DNA from: CAZAPG01 sp964486935
GTDB lineage: Bacteria > Chloroflexota > Anaerolineae > 4572-78 > J111
NCBI GenBank assembly: GCA_964486935.1
Contig: CAZAPG010000022.1
Location: forward strand, 38,545 to 102,544
Reading direction: 5' to 3'
Length of the DNA: 64,000 nucleotides
Part shown: one piece after another, positions 56,795 to 64,000 of the stretch
Layout of the letters: each line of letters starts with the position of its first letter
How positions within the stretch are numbered: position 1 is the stretch's first letter
Notes under the pieces: model-generated
Database searches by the model: none
Told to the model about the DNA's origin: nothing
The model's input: the letters and a program-made list of their open reading frames with translations, nothing else
Position numbers and translations under genes: made by a program

Positions 56795-58078
56795 ATGAAC
56801 ACAATTTACGATGCAATCGTTATCGGTGCGGGACAGGCCGGGCTGTCTGCCGGCTATCATCTGCAACAGGCTGGACTTCGTTTTCTGATTCTGGAAGCCA
56901 GCGACAAGCTGGGCGGTTCCTGGCCCTGCTTCTACGACAGTTTGTTGCTCAATTCGCCGGCCCGCTATTCATCGCTGCCGGGCCTGCCTTTTCCCGGCAA
57001 TCCCAATCGCTATCCCCATCGAGACGAGGCTGTGGCTTATCTTCGCAGCTATGCGGCACATTTCAGGCTACCGGTCGTGACCCGCGCCCGGGTGAGCAAC
57101 GTTGAGCGCACCGGCCAGATTTTCCACCTGACTACCAGCCAGGGTCGCTATCAGACCCGAACCGTTATCGCCGCGACCGGCTTTTTTGGCCAACCCAACC
57201 TGCCCTATATTCCCGGACAGGCTGAATTCCGGGGTCAACGATTGCACTCGGCCGATTACCGCCGCCCGGAGCCATTTCGAGGGCAGCGCGTGGTGGTTGT
57301 TGGTGGGGGCAATGCCGCTGTACAAATTGGGATAGAGCTGGCTGAGGAGGCCCGCGTGACGCTGGCCTCCCGCCACCCGATTCATTATCTACCGCAGCAG
57401 TTGCTTGGACAGGATATTCATTTTTGGCTAAACTTAACCGGCCTTGATCGCACTCAATGGTTGGGCGACAGGACCGCCCCGGTATTTGATCGCGGAAGCT
57501 ATCGGGCGGCAATGGCAGCCGGCAGACCTAACTGGAAACCACTATTTGAGCGTTTCACCGCAACCGGCGTGATCTGGCCTGATGGCCGTCACGAAGCCGT
57601 AGATACGGTGATTTTTGCCACCGGCTATCAACCGAATCTACCCTATTTAGCCGGGCTGGACGCGCTCGATAACGCCGGCCACGTGCTGCACCGGAAAGGA
57701 GTGAGTACAACTGTGCCGGGATTATACTACGTCGGCTTACCGAGACAGCGTTCTGTGGCGTCGGCCACCTTGCGGGGCGTGGGCGCAGACGCCAGGGTTA
57801 TCGTCGATCATCTGAAGCATTATGCTTTGGGTCAGCCACATCCAAACGCGAAACCTATAACAGAAATTCCGCTGGTTCAGCCGGTCCAGTTGTGGGTTGT
57901 TAGAGGCAGCGAGTTGGTCAATCTGATCAGCTTGATGACGTTTGCTATGAAGCAGCAGTTGACTACCGGCCGACCATCAACTCCTAAACTGGTGGGGGAA
58001 GCTGTGTCTCGCTCTGCCATTGTTGGCGCGGGGTTTTTCGGCATTGGCAACGCTGCCAACCTGTATTCTCGGAGTTAG
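56795..58078 (+). CDS. Flavin-containing monooxygenase (CzcO/FMO-like)
   Basis: 427-residue class B flavoprotein monooxygenase: VIGAGQAGLSAGYHLQQAG (FAD) at residues 9-27, EASDKLGGSWPCFYDSLLLNSPARYSS in pieces after it, the NADPH site VVVVGGGNAAVQIGIEL and the late ATGYQPNLPYL. The C-terminal tail (about 385-427) is an added helical stretch. Oxygenates N or S atoms, or ketones, of a small molecule using NADPH. The open frame begins at 56648 inside the SRPBCC gene, but ATG 56795 has GAGAGGA 7 bases upstream and begins at the FAD site. Last clear gene of the BTAD-linked cluster. Confidence 0.9.
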   Translation: MNTIYDAIVIGAGQAGLSAGYHLQQAGLRFLILEASDKLGGSWPCFYDSLLLNSPARYSSLPGLPFPGNPNRYPHRDEAVAYLRSYAAHFRLPVVTRARVSNVERTGQIFHLTTSQGRYQTRTVIAATGFFGQPNLPYIPGQAEFRGQRLHSADYRRPEPFRGQRVVVVGGGNAAVQIGIELAEEARVTLASRHPIHYLPQQLLGQDIHFWLNLTGLDRTQWLGDRTAPVFDRGSYRAAMAAGRPNWKPLFERFTATGVIWPDGRHEAVDTVIFATGYQPNLPYLAGLDALDNAGHVLHRKGVSTTVPGLYYVGLPRQRSVASATLRGVGADARVIVDHLKHYALGQPHPNAKPITEIPLVQPVQLWVVRGSELVNLISLMTFAMKQQLTTGRPSTPKLVGEAVSRSAIVGAGFFGIGNAANLYSRS

Positions 58079-58144
58079 GGGTTAGTGTTAAGAGGTTGTA
58101 GAAAAATATTTAGAATATTTGTGAACGAGGAGAAATTACAATAG

Positions 58145-58513
58145 TGTAAACTGAAGGGAAAGAAAGGATATGGTGAATCATACTTACTTAAGGAAGGTTT
58201 CTGGATTGCTCAGGGCGCCTATTACGACACTGATCAACAAGCGGTGGCAGCAAAAGGAAAGTCGAGAATTACACATACCGACACCCTTTGGCTCAACGAT
58301 AGTATGATGCGGTTGTTGACCGACCCACCGGTAGGATTCAGCAACAAGTATGAAATGGAGGTGGTAATGATGAAAGTATCAAATGGGGAAATTGGTGAAT
58401 GGCTAACCCCAAACCAGGCTACGGAACTGGTTGGTACCATACTGCACGGACTATATCAAAATGGGCCAGACAGGACCTGTTGCCTGCTCGAAGGGCTAAG
58501 CGGATTAGGATAA
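58145..58513 (+). pseudogene. Open frame without usable start; possible gene remnant
   Basis: After TAG 58142 a 122-codon frame stays open and reads protein-like (EGFWIAQGAYYDTDQQAV, RITHTDTLWLNDSMMRLL, PPVGFSNKYEM), but the first GTG is 58244 and the first ATG comes after that. Either a 5'-truncated gene, or only the 3' part is translated: ATG 58370 has GGAGG 6 bases upstream and would give 47 residues (VSNGEIGEWLTPNQATEL...). ATG 58170 opens a different, 45-codon frame. Not recognised. Confidence 0.35.
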
Positions 58514-58631
58514 AGACCTGCCGCCGCCTATCAGCGGCGCTCTCTTTGGTGATATAGTTAGTTAGCTGGCAACGGTCAGTGACCCTATGACCGGGGTCGG
58601 TGGCTCTGGACTTAACGGTACTGTTGGCGAA

Positions 58632-59780
58632 TCAATTTTGGTGTTCCAAGGTGAAGCTTTGGGCCATAGCCACCCGTTTGCCAATAGACGGATGGCTGTG
58701 CAGCAAAAACTCCACCCAGGCCGGCGGCTCGGCATCGGCCAGATTTTGGTTGGCCAGACGGGTCATAGCGTTGATAAATGCCTGGGGATTGCCGGTCGTT
58801 CGCAGGGCGTAGGTGTCGGCCTTGACCTCTCGCCAGCGGGACCAGGCGTTGCCCAGCGGCATGGTAATTAAGCCAAACACGGCCAGAGCAATCATTAGCA
58901 GCGGCAGCGTGGCCGGGTCGGACAGGCCGGTGTAATCAAAAGCTCCAATGCCCCATAGCATCACTCTATCGGCAACCCAGAAACCCACCAAAGTCAGGAC
59001 TGACTGTACGAGAATACCAATAGACAGGTCGTGATGCACGTGGTGGCCCAACTCGTGGGCCAGCACGGTTTCAATTTCATCGGGGTTGAAGTGGTTGATC
59101 AAAGTATCGCCCAGCACAATGCGGCGAGTATTGCCCAACCCCATAAGGGCGGCGTTGGCAGCCACGGTTTTGCTGCTCATATCAAACACGTAGACGCCCT
59201 TAACCTGCGCTCCGGCCCGTTCGGCCAGCCGGGTTAGCCGCCGGGTTAATGCTTCGTCTTCCAGCGGATGGTATTTAAAGAAAAGGGGAAATATCAGCAC
59301 CGGGGCCAGATTACTCAACACTACCGTAAATACCAGCATCACCAGCCCCATCCACAGCCACCAGGTTGCGGGGGCAAATTCCATCAATCCGTAAACAATT
59401 TCTAAAATAATTAACCCCAATACCGAGGCAATCAGTAAGCCTTTAAGCTGGTCTACCAGCCAGGCTTTGAGGCTTTGGGTAGATTGCTCATATTTGTGGG
59501 GCAGCACAAAACCGCTGTAGTAGCTTAGAGGCGCGGTTAAAATGGCGTATGGCAGCCCAAAGCCGAGGGCGAACAGCGGGACGCTCAGCCAGGTCATCCG
59601 GGTGATGAGGTGAACCTGGTCGCGCAGCCAGGGCGAGAGACCGGTCAACATCCAAAGCAATACGTAAGTTGCGCCCAAAATCAATTCGGCCACAAAAATG
59701 CGCCGCCCAATCCGGGCATATTCCCTGGCTTTTTGTTGACGTTCAGGGTTTAAGTTTTCGGGGGCAGGGGTGTCGGCCAT
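58632..59780 (-). CDS. M48-family membrane metalloprotease (Ste24/CAAX-prenyl-protease-like)
   Basis: 382-residue zinc protease. Zinc motif LAHELGHHVHHDL at about residues 243-255 (HExxH) and the third ligand Glu in REVKADTYALRTTG. Six or seven hydrophobic segments, with the N-terminal ones (about 30-50, 64-84) and a pair after about residue 105 as in Ste24, plus VVLSNLAPVLIFPLFFKYHPLED. Membrane protein quality control is the usual role. The ATG overlaps the SDR stop (TAATG), so it is translationally coupled. Confidence 0.92.
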   Translation of the reverse strand: MADTPAPENLNPERQQKAREYARIGRRIFVAELILGATYVLLWMLTGLSPWLRDQVHLITRMTWLSVPLFALGFGLPYAILTAPLSYYSGFVLPHKYEQSTQSLKAWLVDQLKGLLIASVLGLIILEIVYGLMEFAPATWWLWMGLVMLVFTVVLSNLAPVLIFPLFFKYHPLEDEALTRRLTRLAERAGAQVKGVYVFDMSSKTVAANAALMGLGNTRRIVLGDTLINHFNPDEIETVLAHELGHHVHHDLSIGILVQSVLTLVGFWVADRVMLWGIGAFDYTGLSDPATLPLLMIALAVFGLITMPLGNAWSRWREVKADTYALRTTGNPQAFINAMTRLANQNLADAEPPAWVEFLLHSHPSIGKRVAMAQSFTLEHQN

Positions 59781-60535
59781 TATTTGCCCCCGGCCAGGTC
59801 AATGAATGTACCGGTGGTATACGAAGCTTCATCCGACAGAAGCCACATAATTGCGCGCGCCACTTCTATGGGCTGTCCTCCCCGCTTCATGGGGATGGCT
59901 TCCTTTATTCGGTCAACGCGGCCAGGCTCGCCGCCGCTGGCGTGAATATCGGTGTAGATGAAGGCCGGCCTGACGGCATTGACCCGGACACCCTCTGCCG
60001 CCACTTCTTTCGATAACCCGATGGTCAGGGTGTCAATAGCCCCTTTCGAGGCGGCATAATCTACATATTCACCTGCGGAACCCAGCCGGGAGGCCGCGGA
60101 TGATACATTTACAATGGCGCCGCCCCGGCCCCCATATTTGGTAGACATCCGCCGCACCGCTTCTTTGGCGCACAAAAAATAACTTGTAATGTTCGTCATA
60201 AATATTCGGTTGAGTCGTGCGGCATCCATTTGGTCAACGCGCATCTGCGTTTCAAGAATGCCGGCATTGTTTACCAGGGCCGAGACAGCCCCCAATTGCC
60301 TGTCGGTTGTTTCAAACAGGTAGGCGACTTCTTTCTCCCGGCTAACATCAGCCCTGATGGCAATAGCCTGGCCGCCATTGGAGTTAATCTCTTGAACAAC
60401 AGCTCCGGCTGCCTGTTCGTTGCCCAAATAGTTTACACAAACAGCATATCCACGTTCAGCCGCCAGGCGGGCGGTGGCTGCGCCAATCCCCCGGCTGCTC
60501 CCGGTGATGATGATTACCTTATCCAAGTTGAGCAT
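59780..60535 (-). CDS. Short-chain dehydrogenase/reductase (SDR)
   Basis: 251-residue classical SDR: IITGSSRGIGAATARLA (TGxxxGxG) at residues 10-25, ALVNNAGILET (NNAG), catalytic Ser in NVSSAASRLG and YVDYAASKGA (YxxxK). The C-terminal IMWLLSDEASYTTGTFIDLAGGK resembles glucose-1-dehydrogenase/FabG types. The NADP or NAD preference is unclear. Start ATG 60535 has its ribosome site unusually close; TTG 60526 is an alternative. Confidence 0.93.
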   Translation of the reverse strand: MLNLDKVIIITGSSRGIGAATARLAAERGYAVCVNYLGNEQAAGAVVQEINSNGGQAIAIRADVSREKEVAYLFETTDRQLGAVSALVNNAGILETQMRVDQMDAARLNRIFMTNITSYFLCAKEAVRRMSTKYGGRGGAIVNVSSAASRLGSAGEYVDYAASKGAIDTLTIGLSKEVAAEGVRVNAVRPAFIYTDIHASGGEPGRVDRIKEAIPMKRGGQPIEVARAIMWLLSDEASYTTGTFIDLAGGK

Positions 60536-60591
60536 GTCTCCCGTTTGCTGATATCCGGCAATTTGTTAGCCCGCAAATTGTCCAAAATAAA

Positions 60592-61116
60592 TCATCCGTA
60601 ATACCCGGTTACAAATGGCGCGGCGGCCATGGCCACCAGTTGCTCGTAGGCTGTTTGCCGGCTGGAGAGGCCGTTGGTAAGAATACCCACCGCGCCCTCT
60701 TTTTGTTTGGTGTTGGGCTGATTGACCAGCGCATCCATGGCCGGGCCAAGTTCGCCATTTTGACGCACAATCCGGGCAACCTGGGGGGGCAGCAGCATGC
60801 GTACGCCTCCGCCGTAACCTGCCAGGCCGTTCCTGTTTACCATAGCGCACCAGGCGCAGGTCATCAACCCCACCGATGTTTCTACCACGCCGCCTTCCAA
60901 CCCCAACCCAAAATTGCCGCCGGTTTGCTCCAGCGCCCGGCTGGCTCTGTTAAAAGCGCCTTGCCGGGTCTGCTCGTCGCCCCAGGGTTGCTCAGGCACG
61001 CCGCTGGCAACCTCAACCGGCGCAAATTGCGCGCCGGCAAATGCCCGGCTCAACACGGCCGTGGCTGCCGCTATTTTTATGGGATTGGTTGACCCGACAG
61101 CGATGATGATTTTCAC
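60592..61116 (-). CDS. yjjX: YjjX-type inosine/xanthosine triphosphatase
   Basis: House-cleaning NTPase hydrolysing ITP/XTP. 174 residues: KIIIAVGSTNPIKIAAATAV at the start, VASGVPEQPWGDEQTRQGAFNRASRAL in adjacent pieces, FGLGLEGGVVE and KEGAVGILTNGLSSRQTAYEQLVAMA. The frame is open to 61170, but the promoter at 61123-61151 lies inside that extension. GTG 61116 matches the family start and coincides with the expected first transcribed base. Upstream of the SDR and M48 genes, same strand. Confidence 0.9.
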   Translation of the reverse strand: MKIIIAVGSTNPIKIAAATAVLSRAFAGAQFAPVEVASGVPEQPWGDEQTRQGAFNRASRALEQTGGNFGLGLEGGVVETSVGLMTCAWCAMVNRNGLAGYGGGVRMLLPPQVARIVRQNGELGPAMDALVNQPNTKQKEGAVGILTNGLSSRQTAYEQLVAMAAAPFVTGYYG

Positions 61117-61122
61117 AGGCAA

Positions 61123-61151
61123 ATTATACACAGACCCGCCCGACTGACCAA
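61123..61151 (-). promoter_or_regulatory. Promoter of yjjX placing the start site on the GTG codon
   Basis: Minus strand TTGGTC (61151-61146), 17 bases, TATAAT (61128-61123). Seven bases past the -10 box is the G of GTG 61116, and there is no ribosome site between, so the message is probably leaderless. Confidence 0.65.
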
Positions 61152-61167
61152 CTTGATAACTGACCCG

Positions 61168-61209
61168 CAAAAAAATAATAGCGACAAAACCAGTAGTTTT
61201 ATCGCTATT
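61168..61209 (-). terminator. Rho-independent terminator of the SH3 lipoprotein gene
   Basis: On the minus strand a 14-bp stem (AATAGCGAUAAAAC / GUUUUGUCGCUAUU, one G-U pair, 5-base loop, 61177-61209) is followed by ATTTTTTT. It ends the gene that stops at 61282 and insulates it from the yjjX promoter 17 bases further on. Confidence 0.9.
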
Positions 61210-61281
61210 GTTGAATCTGCGACGCCGGTATATTTGTTTATCGCCGTTTTGGTTTTTATCAACTCACCTGGCCATAATCGC

Positions 61282-63537
61282 TTACTCAATGGTTACTGTC
61301 AGCCCAAAATCTGCGGAACCGGCGCCGCTGTTAATCACCTCAATCATGTAATCGCCGCTGGCCGGCAGCGTTCCCGACCAATTGTGAATGGGACCATCTG
61401 CCCCGGCCATATTTTCGCCGTAGGGAGTCAGCACGGTAATGTAGGTATGAACGCTGGCCGTATCCAGGTTGACGCGCATTACCTGGCCGCCCTGCGCCCG
61501 CAACAGGTAGCGTTTGGGCGCAATGGCCATGGTGTAGCCGTAAACCTGAGCCGATGTCGCCCCCGGCGCAAAGTAAATCCATTCCGGCGCGTTGTTGACC
61601 GGCTCGCCCCCGCCATCCCAGCTAAAGGCGGCCACAACGTTGTTGCCCACCACCTGATACTGGCCCGCCGGCAGGCCCCTCATCTCCAGCGGAACAACCT
61701 GGGTAAAGGGCGTTATTTGTAAGGCGCAGCCGGTATTGGGCTGGCGGCTGGTGACTATTTGCACGCGAAAGGTAAAATCCTGGCGCGTCAGATTGACCCG
61801 CGCAATCGAAGTGCAGACATCGGGCAGATAGCCGCTCACTGCGGCCTGCACCTGCACCGGAAATGATTCGAGAATTTGAATGTCGATAGCTTCTATAACC
61901 GCCTTGCCCGTCTCCTGTACCGGGGTAGGGGGCGGGGTGTGGCCCGGCGCGGTGGTTGGTTGAGTCAGGTTGGGGCTGGCGCTCACAAAGCAGTTGCCCA
62001 CAGTATCATTGGGGCAGATAACCCGCCACCACTGGTTATCGGCTGTGATGCCGGTGACCAGGGCGATTTGCCCGCCAAAGATGCTGCCGATAACCGGATA
62101 GGTTGTGCCCGGCCCGCTGCGGATGTTGAGGTCAACCAGCGCCATAACATATTGCACCTGGGTGGGCAGCACCGTTACTTCCGCCGGCTGGGGTTGGGGC
62201 GTTGCCGTTGGCATTGGCGTTGGAGTCGGCGTCGGGCGGGTTGGCTCCAGAAAACGGAAGGAGTCTACCACCTGCTGATAGAGGCTCTCGGCCTGTTGCC
62301 GGGTGTTGCTGCCCGGCTCGCCAATTGGGGCAAAGAACAGGCTGTAAAGTCGCTCATTTTGAATAAACGCCACGCGCCGGTTTAAATCCTGGCCGGGCAG
62401 GTTGTCCAGCACCACCGCCTCTACCCCGGCTACGGTTATGGAGCTGCGCTCGATGTTAAAGCCCGGCGGCGCGTAATCGGCCTCCAGTTGGGCCACAACT
62501 GCCGCCAGGCTGCGCCCGTTGGCCGGCTCAACGCCAATAGATGCTCGCGGGTCAATATGATTCATGACCGAATCGATGACGATTTCCGTTGCGTTTGGCG
62601 TGGTCTGCGCCAGGGTGTAGCGCGCCGGATAGAGCAGGCAATAGCCGTTGGTTTCATCGAGCAGCAGTTGCTGGTCGCTGTTGGGCGTGAGACACACTGC
62701 CGGCGGGGGATTGGCTGCTATCTCCGTTGGTGGGGCGTCGATGCTGCCGGTTTGGGTAAGTTTGGCGTAGACGGCTTCGACCCACCCGGCCAGCGCAGCA
62801 ACTTCGGCGTCGTTCATTTCGGCGGAGCCGCGCCCGTCCAGATAGTTGTTATCCTGATACAGCGGCGCCCGGTTGTAAAGCCAGGCATCAAACTGCTCCC
62901 AATCGGCAGTGTCAAGCCAGTTGTTGGCCAGCGCCTGCATTTGACCGCCTTCGCAGGGGGTTAGCCCGGCTGTGGCGTAGCCGTGAACCAGCACCAGCAA
63001 CATGCGGCACTGATTGGCCTGGCCGGGCTGCTCGCCCAAATTCCAGGCCAGCACAGTATGTCCGGCGGCGCTCACGCGGCCACTGGCCAGTTCGGCGTGG
63101 GCCAATTGCGCCCAGGCGGTGATGGCGCGTTGCCAGGCCGGGCCGCTAACCTGGCCCCGCCCGTTAAAGATAATACGCTCCGTGAGCGTCTCTAACTGAA
63201 ACGGGGCAAAGCGGGCCAGAATCTCCGGCCATTCCTGGTTGTGATTGGCCAGAAACTGAACGGCTTTTTGCTCGCCATTGCAGGGGCCAAGCAAAATCTG
63301 GTTATCTGCGGTTATTTGCAGGCGATGACATTCTGTTGGGTTCTCGGCAAACAGAGCCGAACCTTCCCACAGGAGCAGAGTGTCTGCGGTAGTGTTTTGC
63401 TGCTCTGCCATCGCGGTAGGGCTGGCCGCTGTTTGCGGGGCAGCGGTCTCTGCCGGCGGCTGGGATGGCTGCGCGCCGCAGGCCGAGCTGGCAAGGGTCA
63501 TAATTATTAAAATCAGAAAAAGGTAAAATGTCTTCAT
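61282..63537 (-). CDS. Large multidomain lipoprotein with SH3b domain
   Basis: 751 residues. Lipoprotein signal with lipobox SSAC (Cys 20) and an Ala/Thr/Pro linker. Residues about 55-290 are a Cys-containing region of unknown fold. Residues about 300-440 (CLLYPARYTLAQT, VVLDNLPGQDLNRRVAFIQ) resemble a PsbP/lipocalin-like domain found in similar lipoproteins. A PTPTPTPMP linker leads to an SH3b domain at about 475-535 (LNIRSGPGTTYPVIGSI, WWRVICPNDTVGNCFV). After that come two beta-sandwich units; the last (YLLRAQGGQVMRVNLDT, GTLPASGDYMIEVIN) is a pre-peptidase C-terminal-like domain. Cell-surface role, likely binding cell-wall or polymer. Monocistronic, with its own terminator. Confidence 0.8.
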   Translation of the reverse strand: MKTFYLFLILIIMTLASSACGAQPSQPPAETAAPQTAASPTAMAEQQNTTADTLLLWEGSALFAENPTECHRLQITADNQILLGPCNGEQKAVQFLANHNQEWPEILARFAPFQLETLTERIIFNGRGQVSGPAWQRAITAWAQLAHAELASGRVSAAGHTVLAWNLGEQPGQANQCRMLLVLVHGYATAGLTPCEGGQMQALANNWLDTADWEQFDAWLYNRAPLYQDNNYLDGRGSAEMNDAEVAALAGWVEAVYAKLTQTGSIDAPPTEIAANPPPAVCLTPNSDQQLLLDETNGYCLLYPARYTLAQTTPNATEIVIDSVMNHIDPRASIGVEPANGRSLAAVVAQLEADYAPPGFNIERSSITVAGVEAVVLDNLPGQDLNRRVAFIQNERLYSLFFAPIGEPGSNTRQQAESLYQQVVDSFRFLEPTRPTPTPTPMPTATPQPQPAEVTVLPTQVQYVMALVDLNIRSGPGTTYPVIGSIFGGQIALVTGITADNQWWRVICPNDTVGNCFVSASPNLTQPTTAPGHTPPPTPVQETGKAVIEAIDIQILESFPVQVQAAVSGYLPDVCTSIARVNLTRQDFTFRVQIVTSRQPNTGCALQITPFTQVVPLEMRGLPAGQYQVVGNNVVAAFSWDGGGEPVNNAPEWIYFAPGATSAQVYGYTMAIAPKRYLLRAQGGQVMRVNLDTASVHTYITVLTPYGENMAGADGPIHNWSGTLPASGDYMIEVINSGAGSADFGLTVTIE

Positions 63538-64000
63538 TGGTTAATTCGTCTCCGTCTGGGGCCGGCTGTTATAGCTTGCCAACCCGTGTTAAAAATTGTC
63601 AATCGAGAAACCTTGCTATTTTAGGCCGGCTTTTTATTTTGCGCTTGACCTCTCTACTACGCCCCGCCAACGTTTCGCCTGACGCCCCGGCGTTGGTTTG
63701 GCGTTGCCTTTGAGATTTATTTTGGCGGCGAGGCAACACTCAAGGCCACATTCCAAAATTCAAAGAGCCAGGTATAGTTTAACCGGTGGCCGTTTAGAAA
63801 CCGTTACGGTGAGCGTTACGAGATTGTTGGCCGTGTGGTAAGAAACCAACTCATTGGCTCGACTACTAATAGCGACAAACCAATTACCCCGGCTACTTTG
63901 ACAGTTATAAAACTTTTGGATAAACGGCACGTAGTGGGTATAGTACTATCTATTACCCATATCTTTCGCACCCGGCGTTCGCCCCGAATTGAAATTCAGG
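63538..64000. other. 463-base right-edge region without a supported gene
   Basis: AT/GC-mixed spacer. It contains an inverted pair CCAACG/CGTTGG near 63668-63700 and no tRNA or terminator I can defend. A plus-strand frame stays open from 63778 to the edge (74 codons, first start GTG) and could be the beginning of a gene that continues outside; on its own it is not convincing. Confidence 0.5.

Noticed and set aside
63568..63602. TTGACA with TATAAC upstream of the SH3 lipoprotein gene (minus strand)
   Set aside because: The two boxes are 23 bases apart, too far for a sigma70 promoter; either one may belong to a different, weaker promoter.
63778..64000. Open plus-strand frame at the right edge as a gene start
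   Set aside because: Only 74 codons, no ATG, no clear ribosome site and no recognisable motif; kept as an edge note only.

Overview
This window looks like a chromosomal fragment of a free-living, heterotrophic member of the Chloroflexota (Anaerolineae/Caldilineae side). That placement is an inference from style, not from a marker gene. The support is GC-rich genes with good Shine-Dalgarno sites and many GTG/TTG starts, Asp-box and SH3 lipoproteins, a BTAD/NB-ARC/TPR regulator, non-pyrrolysine MttB-like proteins and short heptad repeats in the spacers. No rRNA, tRNA, CRISPR array, transposase or phage gene was seen.

Layout. 1-3.7 kb: a PP2C phosphatase cut by the left edge, a secreted PQQ-type sugar dehydrogenase lipoprotein and a ketopantoate-reductase-like enzyme. 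3.8-16 kb (minus): one long carbohydrate operon running from a consensus promoter at 16.0 kb. It encodes a TIM-barrel isomerase, an IolG-like dehydrogenase, a sugar-binding lipoprotein, two ABC permeases (no ATPase), phosphofructokinase, a class I aldolase with an apparent ATT start, a GH4 glycosidase, a split UxaA-type dehydratase and a LarA homologue. 16.1-19.5 kb (plus): a GroEL-like protein that has lost the ATPase aspartate, paired with an Asp-box propeller. 19.6-22.2 kb (minus): a ROK regulator and a fucose-isomerase-like enzyme, whose promoter shares a candidate operator with the carbohydrate operon.

22.5-28.3 kb (plus): mdh-hemC-cobA/hemD-hemB-hemL, which takes glutamate-1-semialdehyde to uroporphyrinogen III and on to precorrin-2/sirohaem. 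28.5-40.4 kb: amino-acid and betaine catabolism on the minus strand (IDO-type dioxygenase, cupin, MttB-like methyltransferase, ornithine-cyclodeaminase-like enzyme, PhnD-like binding protein, FAD amine oxidase, IclR regulator), with a divergent arginase and a class III aminotransferase. 40.6-46.8 kb: a small PF13769-like protein, a ClpB-like AAA+ protein with a degenerate first ATPase site in an operon with a ParB-like and a propeller protein, a PH-like membrane protein and a HAD hydrolase.

47-58.5 kb is the most accessory-looking part: a SnoaL-like protein, two flavoprotein monooxygenase-type enzymes, an SH3-lipoprotein/MddA-type methyltransferase fusion, a 48-residue membrane peptide, and a large BTAD regulator. 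The regulator is divergent from a cupin / cupredoxin lipoprotein / DUF3237 / SRPBCC / FMO cluster, and SARP-like heptamer repeats lie between them. 58.6-63.5 kb (minus): a Ste24-like M48 protease, an SDR, a YjjX-type phosphatase that appears leaderless, and a large SH3 lipoprotein with a clear terminator. The last 460 bases hold no gene I can support.

All family names are read from motifs by eye. No database search was possible.
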